Program-made: the position numbers and the translations under genes
Origin: Neonectria sp. B-13
Lineage: Eukaryota > Ascomycota > Sordariomycetes > Hypocreales > Nectriaceae
DNA length: 64,000 nucleotides
Reading direction: 5' to 3'
Assembly: GCA_002682825.1 (NCBI GenBank)
Contig: NOKP01000002.1
Coordinates: 310,001-374,000 of the forward strand
Shown: positions 1 through 11,415 of the stretch, piece after piece
Numbering within the stretch: position 1 is the first letter of the stretch
How the letters are laid out: each line of letters opens with the position of its first letter
The notes under the pieces: model-generated
Told to the model about the DNA's origin: nothing
Databases searched by the model: none
The model's input: the letters and a program-made list of their open reading frames with translations, nothing else

Positions 1-591
1 CCACGAAAAAGGGCCGCAATATATGCCCTTATGCAACAAGCCTACCAAGACTACAGCCTTAACGCTCCGCGGCCTACGTACCTACCAGTGCTGATTCGAC
101 TGAATGTCCTCAATGCACTCGCGCGTAATGCCATTTCCCTAGGCTTCCCAGTAGAAGGCTTGTGCCGCGATGAGTTCGTGTCGCCGTTCAACGAGCACGG
201 CCCCCGACTCCTTAACACCCCCACACCATTACCGTCTTGCCCAGGAAACCTACATCCAACAGCTGTGCAAGTGACCGTGAAGCACCACCCCTGGATCGAC
301 CTTTTCCCCCTCCCACGCATGCGCGATAACATCCTACGAGGGATACACACCGGTGTCGTCGATGAGGATGAACTCTGTGGCGACCTCCTTAACGTGCAAG
401 ACCAGGGCCAAGGCGAGAAGCCTTCGCTCATCGTCTGGGGAGAACCTTGGGACGTTCAAGGTTGGGAGGCAAGCGTTGCTTTCTTACGGAAATGGAGTTG
501 GCTGATCGGGGGATGTCCTGAGATACTCGAAGCGACTAATTACTGGCGCGAGAAGAGAGGCGAGAGGAAGCTCGTCTGTGCTATGTTGTGA
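1..591 (+). CDS. bZIP-type regulator, C-terminal part (DUF3425), 5' end outside window
   Basis: The reading frame is open from base 1 to the TGA at 589-591, so only the last ~196 residues are present and the N-terminus lies upstream of the window. The visible part matches the DUF3425 domain that follows a basic leucine zipper in many fungal transcription factors. Marks are an HPWIDLFPLP motif, a cysteine-containing LCGDLL segment, an IVWGEPWD motif and a C-terminal stretch of the type FLRKWSWLIGGCPE before an EATNYWRE end. The basic region and zipper are not visible, so the bZIP assignment follows from the usual architecture of the family and is inference. The target genes cannot be told from this fragment. 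Confidence 0.8.
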   Translation, partial: PRKRAAIYALMQQAYQDYSLNAPRPTYLPVLIRLNVLNALARNAISLGFPVEGLCRDEFVSPFNEHGPRLLNTPTPLPSCPGNLHPTAVQVTVKHHPWIDLFPLPRMRDNILRGIHTGVVDEDELCGDLLNVQDQGQGEKPSLIVWGEPWDVQGWEASVAFLRKWSWLIGGCPEILEATNYWREKRGERKLVCAML

Positions 592-918
592 TGACACAAG
601 CGTACGGATAGCACAACCATGTATAATATAGGCTAAATGACACTATAAAGCACCCGAATCAATCCTGGAATTAATAGACCTGAAAAGCACTGGGCCGTGC
701 TAGGTTTATGTTAGGAGAGAAAGAGAACCCGGGCGAAATGTCGAACCTGTCGGTGTTACTCAGTGGCCGATTGGCTAGCCACCCTGGCCGTAAGGCTAGT
801 GTTCCCACGCTATTAAACACCCTAAGCAACGATAGATTTCTTTTCTGCTTGTTTTATATCTCGTGCTGAACTTCTAACCAACACACTTTTGAGCCGGACC
901 TCGCCAATCTCACCAAGA
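592..918. other. Intergenic spacer
   Basis: This 327-base gap separates the bZIP-type gene from the hydrolase gene. It holds the 3' flank of the first gene and the probable promoter of the second. I see no open frame, repeat or clear TATA element in it. Confidence 0.5.
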
Positions 919-2559
919 ATGGCCACTGCACGGGGCTTCATGGGCGCGACAATCGACCGCCTAATAATGTGGAATCTAAACCTCCCGCCAGAGACATGCA
1001 ACTACCAAAAGTCAGAGTTGACGATTCCTCTTCCTGATGAAGGCCCGACGCTCGCTGCTGATCTCTACCAACCCATCGGCCGCAAGCCATTGGGGACCGT
1101 GCTCGTTCGCGGTCCGTATGGACGTGGAATCATGATGGCCATGGGTTCTGCTCGCATCTTTGCCTCTCGGGGCTACCAGGTTCTTTTTGTCAGCAGTCGG
1201 GGCACATTCGGATCCACGGATATATTTGATGGCGGGTTCTCTGAAGCTGAGGATGGCCAAGGCGTCGTCGACTGGATGCGCCAGCAGAGTTGGTATACAG
1301 GCTCTTTCGCTACGTTGGGTATGTCGTACTCGAGCTTCACTCAATGGGCGCTTCTTCGAAATCCCCCAGATGATCTGGTTGCATCTGTGATTATTGCTGG
1401 ACCACATGACTTTGCACAACACATCTGGGGCACGGGAGCTTTCAACATGCAGCATATCTCTTGGACGCACACCATTGTCACTCAAGAGACAGCCAGTCTC
1501 GCAGAGCAGTACAAAGCACTAAATCCGGGCAAACATCTTCGCTCAGTGATTGATGCTATACCATTGGCCCAAGGCGTCGACTCTCACTTCTCTGGCGCTC
1601 GATCTGCGCCTTGGTTGACCCACGCCATTAGCCATCCTGACCGACACGACCCCAGCTGGTCTCCGTTGCAGCACGGTCAAGCTCTTGACAAAGTTGCAGT
1701 TCCTGTGTTGCTCATAAACGGATGGCAGGACATGTTTCTTGAACAAACGATGGAGCAGTATGAGAAACTTGCTGTAAGAGGATGTCCGGTGAAGCTCATT
1801 ATCGGCCCTTGGACGCATTTACAGACGCAGAATAGCACGACAACAAGACCTATGCTAGAATGGCTCGAGAAACACCTTGTCGGTCACTCAGATGTTCAAA
1901 CAGGGCCGGCCGTGCAGGTATACATCATGGGGACAAACCCGGCACAGTGGTTAGATCTGCCGAGATGGCCGCCAACTACAACTCCTTTTGAGCTTTATCT
2001 GGACAAGAATGGAGCTTTGAGGGGCCAGCCGCCTTCGGCCGATACGGAACCCTCTTGTTTCAAGTTCAATCCTATCGATCCAACACCAACTTTGGGCGGA
2101 CCATTAATGGTTGGTGGAGGGTTTGTAGATGATACCGCCCTCGCAGCAAGAGACGATATCCTGGCCTTTACAACCGAGCCCCTTCCCAAACCCCTGACGA
2201 TTATGGGGAAAGTTTCTGTCGAGCTCATGCACTCGAGTGACAGTCCCAGTGTTGATTTGTTCGTTCGACTCAGTGTGGTGCACAAGCAACGCGTGTCGCG
2301 AAACATTACTCAACAATATCTACGGCTTCGGGATAAAGGCGGTGTAAGGCTTGTTAGTATGGATTTGTTAGATACGGCCTACGCTTTGGATCTTGGTGAT
2401 TGCTTACGGCTCATGATTGGGGGAGGTTCGCATCCTATGTATTCTCGCAACCTCGGGACTGAAGAGCCTCCAGAGGCAGCCGAGGCATATCACAGCGCCA
2501 CCCACTCTATTTATCACGGAGAGCACGGCGTGTCTAGGGTTATTTTGCCAATATCATAG
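919..2559 (+). CDS. CocE/NonD-family alpha/beta hydrolase (peptidase S15 type)
   Basis: Single-exon gene of 546 residues. The frame is open further upstream to 889, but that start would be TTG; the first ATG is at 919. The N-terminal half is an alpha/beta hydrolase with the nucleophile motif GMSYSS (Ser136), Asp271 in NGWQDMF and His300 in GPWTH, the catalytic triad order of the CocE/X-prolyl dipeptidyl-peptidase S15 group. The C-terminal ~200 residues match the beta-rich (jelly-roll) domain of this group. Family members cleave esters, amides or acyl-amino-acid bonds. The substrate is unknown and no secretion signal is visible, so the enzyme is probably intracellular. Confidence 0.88.
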   Translation: MATARGFMGATIDRLIMWNLNLPPETCNYQKSELTIPLPDEGPTLAADLYQPIGRKPLGTVLVRGPYGRGIMMAMGSARIFASRGYQVLFVSSRGTFGSTDIFDGGFSEAEDGQGVVDWMRQQSWYTGSFATLGMSYSSFTQWALLRNPPDDLVASVIIAGPHDFAQHIWGTGAFNMQHISWTHTIVTQETASLAEQYKALNPGKHLRSVIDAIPLAQGVDSHFSGARSAPWLTHAISHPDRHDPSWSPLQHGQALDKVAVPVLLINGWQDMFLEQTMEQYEKLAVRGCPVKLIIGPWTHLQTQNSTTTRPMLEWLEKHLVGHSDVQTGPAVQVYIMGTNPAQWLDLPRWPPTTTPFELYLDKNGALRGQPPSADTEPSCFKFNPIDPTPTLGGPLMVGGGFVDDTALAARDDILAFTTEPLPKPLTIMGKVSVELMHSSDSPSVDLFVRLSVVHKQRVSRNITQQYLRLRDKGGVRLVSMDLLDTAYALDLGDCLRLMIGGGSHPMYSRNLGTEEPPEAAEAYHSATHSIYHGEHGVSRVILPIS

Positions 2560-3823
2560 GCCGAGGCCGGAATCCATCCCCTCGTCGTTTAGGTTGCTTC
2601 TCGTCGAGAACTTGAGATGGAAACGTCGATATTCCTCATGCCCTAGCTTAAGCCAAGCCCGTGGAAAGGTGGTCACTATTAAGGAAGTCAACAACGTCGG
2701 AGGCCAGAGACCCATAATCCCATTTCAAATTAGCCGAAGCGGTTGGCATATTCGAAGAATACAGAAGGGAGTTTGATGAAGGGACAAGGTCCAGAGCAAG
2801 ACTAGTGCCTTGGGAGCTATCGTTCACATGCACAGAGATAAAGAGAACAACAGTCGTACAAAGACCACCTTGGCCTGTGTCCTGATAGAGAGACGGGCTT
2901 TTCGTCGGCTCTGGGTCCTGTAAAGCTCGCGCCTCCTATAAACTATGCATCAAGAGATACATTTCCGATCTTTCAGTCTTACACAAGCTGGATAGCTAGG
3001 CGACGCTTTCCTTGACAAGTGCAAGCGCTTCATCTATGCCGGATTGCAATATATAACACCCTTCTACTTCAGGCCACCCCTTAGGAGCCGACTTGTAACA
3101 GAGTTTAGGCCCATCTGATAAGGTGTTCGTGATGACAAAGATTATTAATCAAGTGCACTGGGCACTCTTGCTGTGAGTAGCCACATCACCAGACCGCCCA
3201 TACCCGCTTCCCGATATAAGACGGACTGCTGGCGTAATGATCCTGCCCTTTACTTAGCTCTAAGTAGAGGGTTAGGAGAGTGGGGGGAATAACGATAAAT
3301 AGAACAATAGATCGATATATTAATTATTTAAAGCGTAAAACAAAAAGAGTTATGTCTAGCTTATATACTATAGTTTCATTCTCTCTACCTTCCTTCTCTT
3401 AAGCCTCCCTAGCGAAGGAAAATATATTAATAATAATATGAATAGAAAGATAAAAGTCAATTATACTATTGTAGCAGAAGTAAAAGAGTTCAGTCTAGCG
3501 TTGTGTATGAAATTCCACCCCCCTCCCTTTTCCTTTACTTTCCTCGCTCGCTCCCTCGCCTAGCTAGCTTCAAGCACTGGCCCTAACCTGACGCAAAGCC
3601 GGCCGTTCGCCGTGTATAATTACTACCCTAGATGAGGAGATGGTAGGCTGGAAAAGAGACGTGGCCTTAGGTCTATTACTGGAGCAGTAATTGGAGGCAC
3701 TGGTATATTTAAATGTAAGATAGGTAGAAAATAACAGAGATGTGTACGCGACGTTGCTTTTATAAAGTAGAACGAAGCTAAAGCTAGAAGTGTCTGTTGG
3801 GTTCAAGACTTAAAGCAGTCATC
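2560..3823. other. Intergenic region with AT-rich tract
   Basis: About 1.26 kb without a convincing gene. The part around 3270-3490 is markedly AT-rich and contains two imperfect copies of an AAAGAGTTnnGTCTAGC-like motif near 3345 and 3484. Small frames here (for example 3570-3806 minus) lack codon pattern and homology and are not called. Confidence 0.5.
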
Positions 3824-5489
3824 TTAGAACTTCCGAGCGGGCGTGCGGGATTCGAAGAGGTAGTCCAGCTCGGCGAACGTCTTGGCCTTTGTCTCAGGCA
3901 GAGAAAAGAAGGTAACGATGGCGAGGGGAACGCTGAAGCCTAAGAAGATCAACGCCGCCCGAGGACCCAAGTTAGCCTCCTCAGTGTTAACAAGGTAAGG
4001 AATGGCGATAGACCAGCCCATGTTAAAGACGGAGCTTGAGATGGCAGCAACAGCCGTCGTCTTAGCACGAAGGCGAGACGATGAGATTTCTCCAACCACA
4101 GCCCAACCGACGGCGCCGACGGATGCAAAGTAAAACAGTGCCCAGATGATACAAAACGCAGCCAGACATCGGCTGTTCCAGAGAAGACCTCTCCCAAAGA
4201 AGCCGAGGAGGCTCACGACCAAAAGACAAACGAGCATGCCGTACATGCCTCCGAGGAGCTGTGGGCGACGGCCCAGGCGCTCAATCAAGAAGAAAGCAAA
4301 GCTGGCGGCGACGAGCGAGCAAACAACCGAGATGACGGTAATGAGGAACGCATCATCCACTCCGGAGAGGGTGAGGAAGTAGGTCAGATAATTGCCGCAT
4401 AGAGGATAGCCGAAGAAGAGCTGGGAGACGATAGGCAGGCAGGCCAGTAGTGTTCGTCTGAGATTGGTCCCTTGGAAACATTCAAGGTATGAAGATGCCT
4501 GTGCCTTCTCTTGTCTTTCGTGAGCAAGCGTTTCCTCCATTATCCGGACCTGCTCGTCGATATCGACGTTGAGCTCCCCTTTGCGAAGTCGGCTGATCGA
4601 GGCTCGCGCTTCTTCAATCCGGCCCTTGCTGACTAGAAAGTAGGGCGACTCGGGAACAAAAGGGATGAAGACGGCGAGACAGAAAGCAGCGGGAGCAAAC
4701 TGGGTCACCACAGCGGTCTTCCATGACCATGATCCAGCAATTCGCGTGGTGCCCTCCATAACGCAGGAAGCCACCAGCTGGCCGAGGATAATCCAGAACT
4801 GGAAAAGGGAAAGAGTGAATCCGCGGGCCTCGACCGGGGTGATCTCAGACACGTATGTCTGGGTGTTGCCTTGCATGGAGCCCATTGCGGCCCCCATGAG
4901 AAGTTTAGCAACGATCCAGACTTTCCAGTTCGGGGAGAACAGTTCGGCGATGATTCCAGCGACAGTCAGACTAGAAGACGCTCACATTAGTTCCAATACC
5001 TCGAGTCGGATAAACACTTCGACGTACCCAACAGTCATGAAAAAACAGAGGCGGCGGCCAAAGTGGTCGTTGAGCATACCCGCGGCAAACGCGGCCAAGA
5101 TGGCGGAGACAAATTGAATAACGGTCCAGATGAGCTGCCTGCTTGCAGGTAGAGTCCATACATCAAGATTGTCGTCATATACGCCAAAGTCCTTGACAAA
5201 CTCCTTGTTGGCGATGATGGAGCCAATGAGAGTCAAGTCATATCCTATGAGAATTGGTGTCGTCGAGCAGCCGAAAGCTGTTGACGGGGTGAAGTCAGCA
5301 TATTTGGATCGTATCATGGGCAAGCTGGGAGGGAGCTTTATTACCTGCTAAAACCGCATGCTTGGACGTCTTCAGGACCTTGATCTGCTCACTCCACGAC
5401 ATGCCGTCAGTCGAGATCGGCTGGCTCATGGCTTGCTTCTCAGACTCGCACGTCGTCAGGACGGCAGCGTCGATGGTGTTCTTAGACAT
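3824..5489 (-). CDS. MFS sugar transporter, maltose/alpha-glucoside permease type
   Basis: Three exons (5489-5345, 5277-5028, 4970-3824) joined by introns of 67 and 57 nt give 513 residues, the usual length of fungal sugar porters. Splicing restores the family continuity: the loop 2-3 motif NDHFGRR, the loop 6 motif PESPYFLVSKGR, ERLGRRP in loop 8-9 and PETKAKTFAELD after the last helix. About 12 hydrophobic segments can be followed. The PESPYFLVSKGR-type loop and the cytosolic N-terminus resemble fungal maltose and alpha-glucoside:proton symporters, but hexose or other disaccharide transport is possible. It acts in the plasma membrane. A TATATAAG-type element lies ~130 bp upstream of the ATG. 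Confidence 0.9.
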
Positions 5490-5620
5490 GGTGAGGGTTC
5501 TTTGCCAGTCAATCGTGGTTGAGTATGTTTCTTGGTTGTATAATGTGAGTGTAGACGAAACTGGAAACCAAGTGGCGGACTTAACTCAGGAGGATGGTTG
5601 TTTTTGACTGCGATATGCGT

Positions 5621-5628
5621 ATATATAA
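5621..5628 (-). promoter_or_regulatory. Putative TATA element of the sugar transporter
   Basis: The sequence ATATATAA lies about 132-139 bp upstream of the transporter ATG at 5489 and reads as a TATA-like box on the minus strand. It is assigned by position only. Confidence 0.35.
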
Positions 5629-5920
5629 GTGGTGAGATGTCTAGACAATCTTCCTATCAATTCCGATGCATTGGCTAGCGAGGTCGAATTCGCAACCGCC
5701 CATGATACTGCCAAGAGTACTCGGGCGCGTGGAAGTTGATAGTAGCTTGACTGCCTTATCGCAGGAGTAGCCAGACTTCCCCGCAGACCACCCCAGGATC
5801 CAGACTAGAGTCTGACGACTCTGATGATAGTGTTTCTGGGGTAGGGTTTCTTGGCGGTCCTACTGTGGCATAGTGACACGATAAGGCCAATTGGCGATCC
5901 AGAACAGGGCCGATCGCTGC

Positions 5921-5972
5921 AGCGGAATTCAAATTCCTACGCTAAGTTAAAGCGGAACGCAAATTCCCACGC
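5921..5972. repeat. Imperfect direct repeat, 22-bp units spaced 30 bp
   Basis: Units at 5921-5942 and 5951-5972 match at 19 of 22 positions and start 30 bp apart. They lie ~440-480 bp upstream of the sugar transporter start, so they could be regulatory sites, but there is no independent support. Confidence 0.5.
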
Positions 5973-6397
5973 CATGTGGGTTGGTCAAACGAGAGGCGCT
6001 AGCAGGGCGCCATCGGCGGAATTTGCATTGAGAGTGGAACATATTTTGCTAAGCTCGACGGGTGTGAAGTGTCATTCGGAGCTACGCTCTCGGTACGGAG
6101 TACAGGCATAGTCAACGCCTCAAAGAGCTTGGGCCAGCAAGGGTCTCTGGGCAGGCTGAATATGCGTTGCATCATAAACATCTACTTCATACTTGGACGA
6201 AGAAGAAGGGTATGAGGATTAAAAATCAGAATAATAACGACGAGAAAAGTAAGGTGTTGTTGAGACATCAGACAAAATAACCATCCCTACATGAATTAAA
6301 CCAGAATATAGCTTAAATATTTGTATTGTTACAACATGCAACACGATGAGGGTTGGTAAATCATGATTGTTTCCATATGAGCTCTTAAATCAACCTC

Positions 6398-6906
6398 TCA
6401 GACTACACCAGCCGCTTTAGCACCCTCTGGGTCATGGGCCACCACCTCGATCTCAACCCTCATGTCATCCTCCCCCAAGCGCGTGACGCCAACACAGGTC
6501 CAAATAGGCTCATGATCGGGCATATACTTTCTAAAGTTGCGCACCATTGCCGCCAGAGCTTCATCATTGATGGGCACGTGGTACGAGTTCACTCGGAACA
6601 CTTGAGACCAGCCCTTGCCGCCAGCATCCTTGAGGTTTCGTTCCACGTTTGCAAACGCTAGGTCGATTTGAGCGTTGATTTCCTTCTCGAACACTTCGGT
6701 GTAAGGGTCCCATCCGCCTGCACATATTGTCAGCGAGTGTCAACTTCACTAATACTTCTGGGCAACCATGGAGCATAATGCATCATTGACGTACCCTGGC
6801 CAGCACATTCAATCCTGTCACCAATGCGGACGGCTTGGCTGTACTTAAACTGAGCCTTCTTGTTGACTCCAGCCTTCTCATAAGCGTAGTACTTGAGATG
6901 AGACAT
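6398..6906 (-). CDS. RidA (YjgF/YER057c/UK114) family enamine/imine deaminase
   Basis: Two exons (6906-6795 and 6717-6398) with a 77-nt intron give 143 residues, close to the family norm. The spliced junction restores the GQGGWDP segment of RidA proteins. The conserved arginine of a VTRL motif and the acidic VEIE segment near the C-terminus correspond to the catalytic/binding residues of the family. RidA proteins hydrolyse reactive enamines and imines made by PLP enzymes; many fungal paralogues sit in catabolic gene pairs. The start at 6906 gives MSHLKYYAYE; a longer upstream frame has no family similarity. It is divergently transcribed from the Zn2Cys6 regulator with ~375 bp between starts, so shared regulation is possible. 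Confidence 0.88.
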
Positions 6907-7281
6907 GATGGGTATGCTTGGTGGTTGGGGAGCAGATCCTCGTTGATTGGGATAAAAAGGAGATGAAGATGAAGCAGACGGGTAGAGGACAGAAGGTGCA
7001 CAGCATCGAGATAGGATGTTAAAATAGGTCCACAAATACGCGATGACATAATGACATGATACTGCGGTAAGTATCTTCCTGTGGCTGATAGTCTACCGGC
7101 GTAATTGTTGTGAGCATATCGGAGCGGGGTTGGCCAGATTGGCGTCGGATAAATTAGAGAGGAAGCGGACATTATTAAGGCGTGTCAAGTTTCTTCGTTT
7201 CTAAATCCACCCTGTTGCCAACACCACCCTCGCAGTAAATCGCTCCTCCCCTGCCGGCTTGAATCATACATTGGCTCCGCT
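6907..7281. other. Divergent promoter region between RidA and Zn2Cys6 regulator
   Basis: These 375 bases separate the two ATGs of oppositely transcribed genes, so both promoters must lie here. I see no clear binding-site array or gene. Confidence 0.5.
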
Positions 7282-9743
7282 ATGGACGATCCACCGCGGA
7301 ACTCAAGTTCCCGGTCGCGTGGGACGTCCTCCTCAAGGGGGAAATATGCGTCTCGCGCATGCCAGGAATGTCGGCGACGACGCGCAAAGGTACGACTAGT
7401 CAGGATTGATACCGTCGTTAGTACCCCTGTTAACCAACCAACAGTGTGACGGCCAGCAGCCATGTGCACGCTGCGTGGAACGTGTCTTGGACTGCAATTA
7501 CGACACGACCCAGGAAAATCGAGGGTCCATCTCTAGATCCTATGCTCGTCTTCTGCAAGCTCGCATCAAGCTGCTAGAGGAGGTCCTTCAGTTGCATTCC
7601 ATCGACGTCGATGCTTCCATCTCTCGCCTGAGCACCCGCAAATTAGAGCCCCTGCATGGCCCCTCATCGGCTGTTTTCACCACTTCTTCCGCCTTCAATG
7701 AGTTATGCTCGACTTTTGAAGGGGCGCTCTGCTTCGATGAGGTCTCCAACTTTGATCAGGATGGCGAGGCCAGGTTCTTTGGGCCTACCAGCGGACGCTT
7801 GGAGTTTCAGGATTCCACCTCTGAGTCATTCACACCTGGCAGTGACAACAGCACCACCACGCAGGAGCCTACACGCCAACGATTTGAGGTTGCCCTCCAC
7901 GACCTTTCCCAGGAGAGAAACGTACCTGAGGAAGTCGTGGAGCACCTGATCGATCTCTACTTTGAGTGGGAGCAGCCTTGGTGTCAAATGGTCAACGAGC
8001 AGCTCTTCCGGCAAAGTAGACAGACTGGCGGCCGTTTCTTTAGCCCGTTGCTGTTAAACTGCATACTGGCCATGGGATCTAGATACTCTGATAATGTCGA
8101 GGTGCGGACAGACCCTGATGATCCAAACACTGCCGGGCGTATGTTTCTCGAGACCGCCGAGGTTCTGCTACATTTTGATCTCAAGTGGCCAAGCATCACG
8201 ACCATCCAATCACTTGGGGTCATGGCCATACTCTATGTTGTAAGTGAAATTCCTCTCTTTGCAATTATTTCCGATTCAGCCATCCATGCTGGTAATGACC
8301 GTACCTTCTCAACGACTGACATAAAAAGGCGGTTGGGTCTGATGCTGCTGGTTGGCTGCATCATGGAATGGCAATCCGACTGGTCTTAGATATGGGACTG
8401 AACCTCGACTCGAACTTTCTAGGCGGCTCGACTCGCTTGTCAACGGAAGAACTTGGGTTGCGTCGCCAAATATATTGGACACTGTACTGTACAGACAAGC
8501 TTTGGGCAAGCTACACTGGTCGAGTTTGCACCATGTTGGTAAGAAATCCCCTTCTCCTCTCTTTTCTCCGCCGGTAATTCCATGTAACTGACTAGTCCGT
8601 TGAATTGCTATTTAGAACTCTCAGGGTGTAGTCAGTTTGCCATCTTTGCCAGCCGCAATAGGACAGCCACAAGTTTCGCAGGACACAGGACGTCCGACAA
8701 GTGCGCATACGGCTACCTTATTGCAGCGAGCCTTGTGTACTCAATGCCAGATCCTCGAGAAAATCATGCACAACTTGTAAGCGTGTGGTCTCCTCAATTA
8801 TCCAAGCTCCAGGGCTCTAACTAATTGGTTCTCCTTACTTAGGTATGCACCGAGAAGGCTCACACACGAGGCACAGACACGCGGCTTCTTCGACTCATGT
8901 CTACTCACTCTCAAAGGCTGGCTCTACGACCTGGCTCCAGAGCTCAAAATCGATTTTGGGAGCGCCACTGGCCTTCGGAACAAATCCCCCCACGTCTATA
9001 TCCTCAACATGGTCTTTCACACGTCGGTGATCCTTTTAGCGAAGCCATTCTTGCCACAGCCAGCAAAAATAAATCCCGGCTTGTCTGCGCATAGGCTAAA
9101 TACCATGGACGAATTTACGCAACAAGCGTATTCACTATGCGTCCAAGCCGTGACCGAGATACGTCTACTCGGAGACAGATACCGTGACATGTTTGGCACT
9201 TTCCGAAAAGGCCCCCTCACGACAACGCACTGCACTCTGACAGCAGCTCTGGTGACCCTTCGCTTTTCGAGAGAAGAGGAAGAATCGATATCTGACGATA
9301 GAGAGAAGCTTGTTCTTTCTTGCATTCAGACGTTGCAGGAACTATCAGACACGTGGACTCCACCGCGGAGATATTGGCCAGCAGTGTTAAGGATGGTGGT
9401 GGAAAGGCAGGGAGCAAAGACCAAGCGGAACGACGTCGGAGATGGTCTTGATCCTGAGCTTTCCAGAATACAGGGATCTTACCCTGCAGATATGACGGAT
9501 TTTCTTGCAGAAGCCCCAAACGTTGATGAGATGGGCCTCACATCAGTTCCCGAAAATTTCATCTTGCGGGAGTCTCTTCCGGGAGCTGCCAACGACAGTC
9601 AGCTAATGTCGGACGGGGCGTATTGGCCAGAATTCCAGTATCATCTTGGGTCTGAAATTCTGCCGTGGGATTACACAGGCTCTGAGTCGCTGGGTGGGGT
9701 CAACGAGTTGTGGGGACAAGAGTTGTCAGAGTCACAGTTGTAG
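7282..9743 (+). CDS. Zn(II)2Cys6 transcription factor with fungal-specific regulatory domain
   Basis: Five exons (7282-7389, 7445-8239, 8329-8538, 8616-8776, 8843-9743) give 724 residues. The first splice joins the zinc cluster: spacing is C-x2-C-x6-C-x5-C-x2-C-x6-C within residues ~27-55, the Gal4-type DNA-binding motif. After a linker with possible coiled-coil character comes the fungal-specific transcription factor domain, recognised by GWLHHGMAIRLVLDMGLN and the following LRRQIYWTLYCTDKLWA stretch. The C-terminal part is acidic. It is a nuclear regulator; the neighbouring RidA and dehydrogenase genes are candidate targets by position only. The 108-base gap to the convergent dehydrogenase gene is very short. 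Confidence 0.88.
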
Positions 9744-9773
9744 TAGTTATAACTCTGTAGTAACTATAACTCT
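9740..9773. repeat. 17-bp tandem duplication at the 3' end of the regulator gene
   Basis: Two 17-bp units (9740-9756 and 9757-9773) differ at two positions and begin at the stop codon. This looks like a small slippage duplication in the 3' UTR. Confidence 0.6.
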
Positions 9774-9851
9774 TATGGATGATCTATTTGATGATACCGA
9801 ACAAAGCTAAGAATAAAACGCAATAAAAGCACAAATAACTCTCTCATCTTT

Positions 9852-11415
9852 TTACTTGTCCTGTACAATACAACGGCCGGTGTTACCCACGTCTAACTCA
9901 CTATTGACTCGGACGACAACTTTGCCTATTGTCTCGCAGTTGACTTGTTTCTGAATTTGCTCGGGCACATCTTCCAAAGCAACCTGAGTGGTAATTGGTT
10001 CGATTTTTCCAGAAACAATGTACTCCATCACTTCCAGAGCCTCTTCGTGTCCGCCCATCAGGGTTCCGGCCAGATGTAAGTTTCGTTCGACCAATACGTT
10101 AATCGGCAGTGATACAGACGCGTCACGAGGAACACTGACACAGCACATGTCAGTTCATGGTGTTTGATCGAGAGATGTATCTTGGCAACGTACCCGACGC
10201 ATACGATCCTCCCGCCGTCGCAAACGTAGTCCTCTAGGTTCTGGAAAGCAACACCTGTGCTTGCAGTGACGATGACAACATCTGCTGCACGGGCTATTGT
10301 CTTATCCCCTCTCAGCTTGTGACAAGTCTCTAGAAGCCGGGCCTTAAAGGCAGTTCGGGCATCGCAGGTGGAGACCTGAGGAGCTTTGAGCAGAACATCC
10401 ACAACATGGGGAGAATGCACTGAATCCCATTTGGATGCCAAGTCGGTGCCAATAACCATGGCCCCTCTAATCTGCTTGGCGATTGCGCCGGTCAGATGTC
10501 CAATGGCGCCGGCGATGCCGATAACAACGACGACCTCTTCAGGACGTATATCTGCCTCCTTCACAGCCTTCAAGGCAGTGGAGCCTGAGCAAAGTGCAGA
10601 AGTAAGCGCGGCTATATCGGTTTCGCGTTGCAGGAATCTGTCGGGTATAGGTAGAAGACAGGACACCGGCGCTGTCACGTACTGCTGGAATGTTCCCTGA
10701 ACGTGCTTGGGCAGGTTGAGCTGATGCGGACACGACGTGGGGAGACCGCGGAGACAGTATACGCAGGACTCGCAAGAGGCGCCGAGATACCGAAGTGCGA
10801 CGAGTCTACCAAGGAGCGTGGGGTCTTGTGACCTGACGATATGGCCAATGCCTTCGTGACCGGCAATATGGTCGTTTGCTGGGTAGCCCTCCTCTGGTCC
10901 AACAGAGAAACAGGCATCCTAAATTCATATTATTAGTCAATTACGTTGTGTGTCATGCCACAGTAAGATCAGACAAGGACATTGCCACTTACACTCCGGC
11001 ATATGCCCGTATATAAGATCCGAACGGTTGCCTCTCCCAGGGTGGCTTTGCGAACATCTATGGTGCAAAGATGAAGATTCAACTCGGAGCCCATTTCTGG
11101 CGTGACAACTGCTTTCTGGGTCTGAGGCAGGCGAGTACCTCGTAATTCGTACATGCTCGGGGTACGTGATGGCATCGTTCCATACGCGACGTCATGTTCT
11201 GCTGCTTGGAATGCAGCCTGTTGTTCACGGAGGGATACCCCAACGAAGCTTTTGTCCAGAGCCAAGGCCATCTTGACCTCTGGGAGCTGGTGGTTTGAAG
11301 AGTGAAGCATGACCATCTTGCGTAATGCGCTGGGAACGAACGAATGGTAATTACAACATTTCGGATCTGTCAAGATGCTGGAACGATTCCCTATGTACCA
11401 ACGATACCTAGTCAT
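9852..11415 (-). CDS. Zinc-binding medium-chain alcohol dehydrogenase
   Basis: Three exons (11415-10993, 10918-10194, 10134-9852) with introns of 74 and 59 nt give 476 residues from the first ATG. Starts at 11316 (443 residues) or 11271 (428) are also possible and nearer the ~350-residue family core, because the first ~80 residues show no similarity. Visible marks are the catalytic-zinc GHE motif, a four-cysteine structural zinc lobe C-x2-C-x2-C-x7-C, and a Rossmann-type glycine motif GIAGAIG. This is the yeast ADH1-like group that oxidises or reduces primary alcohols and aldehydes with NAD(H). The glycine pattern differs somewhat from the classical GLGGLG form. It is divergent from the GH3 beta-glucosidase. 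Confidence 0.85.

Larger units (their letters stand above)
5490..6397. other. Intergenic region with an imperfect direct repeat
   Basis: This ~900-bp region holds the promoter of the sugar transporter and the 3' flank of the RidA gene. A 22-bp unit beginning AGCGGAA occurs at 5921-5942 and again at 5951-5972 with three mismatches. No gene is supported. Confidence 0.45.

Noticed and set aside
889..918. Upstream extension of the CocE-type hydrolase
   Set aside because: The extended frame begins with TTG, and the ATG at 919 is the first usable start.
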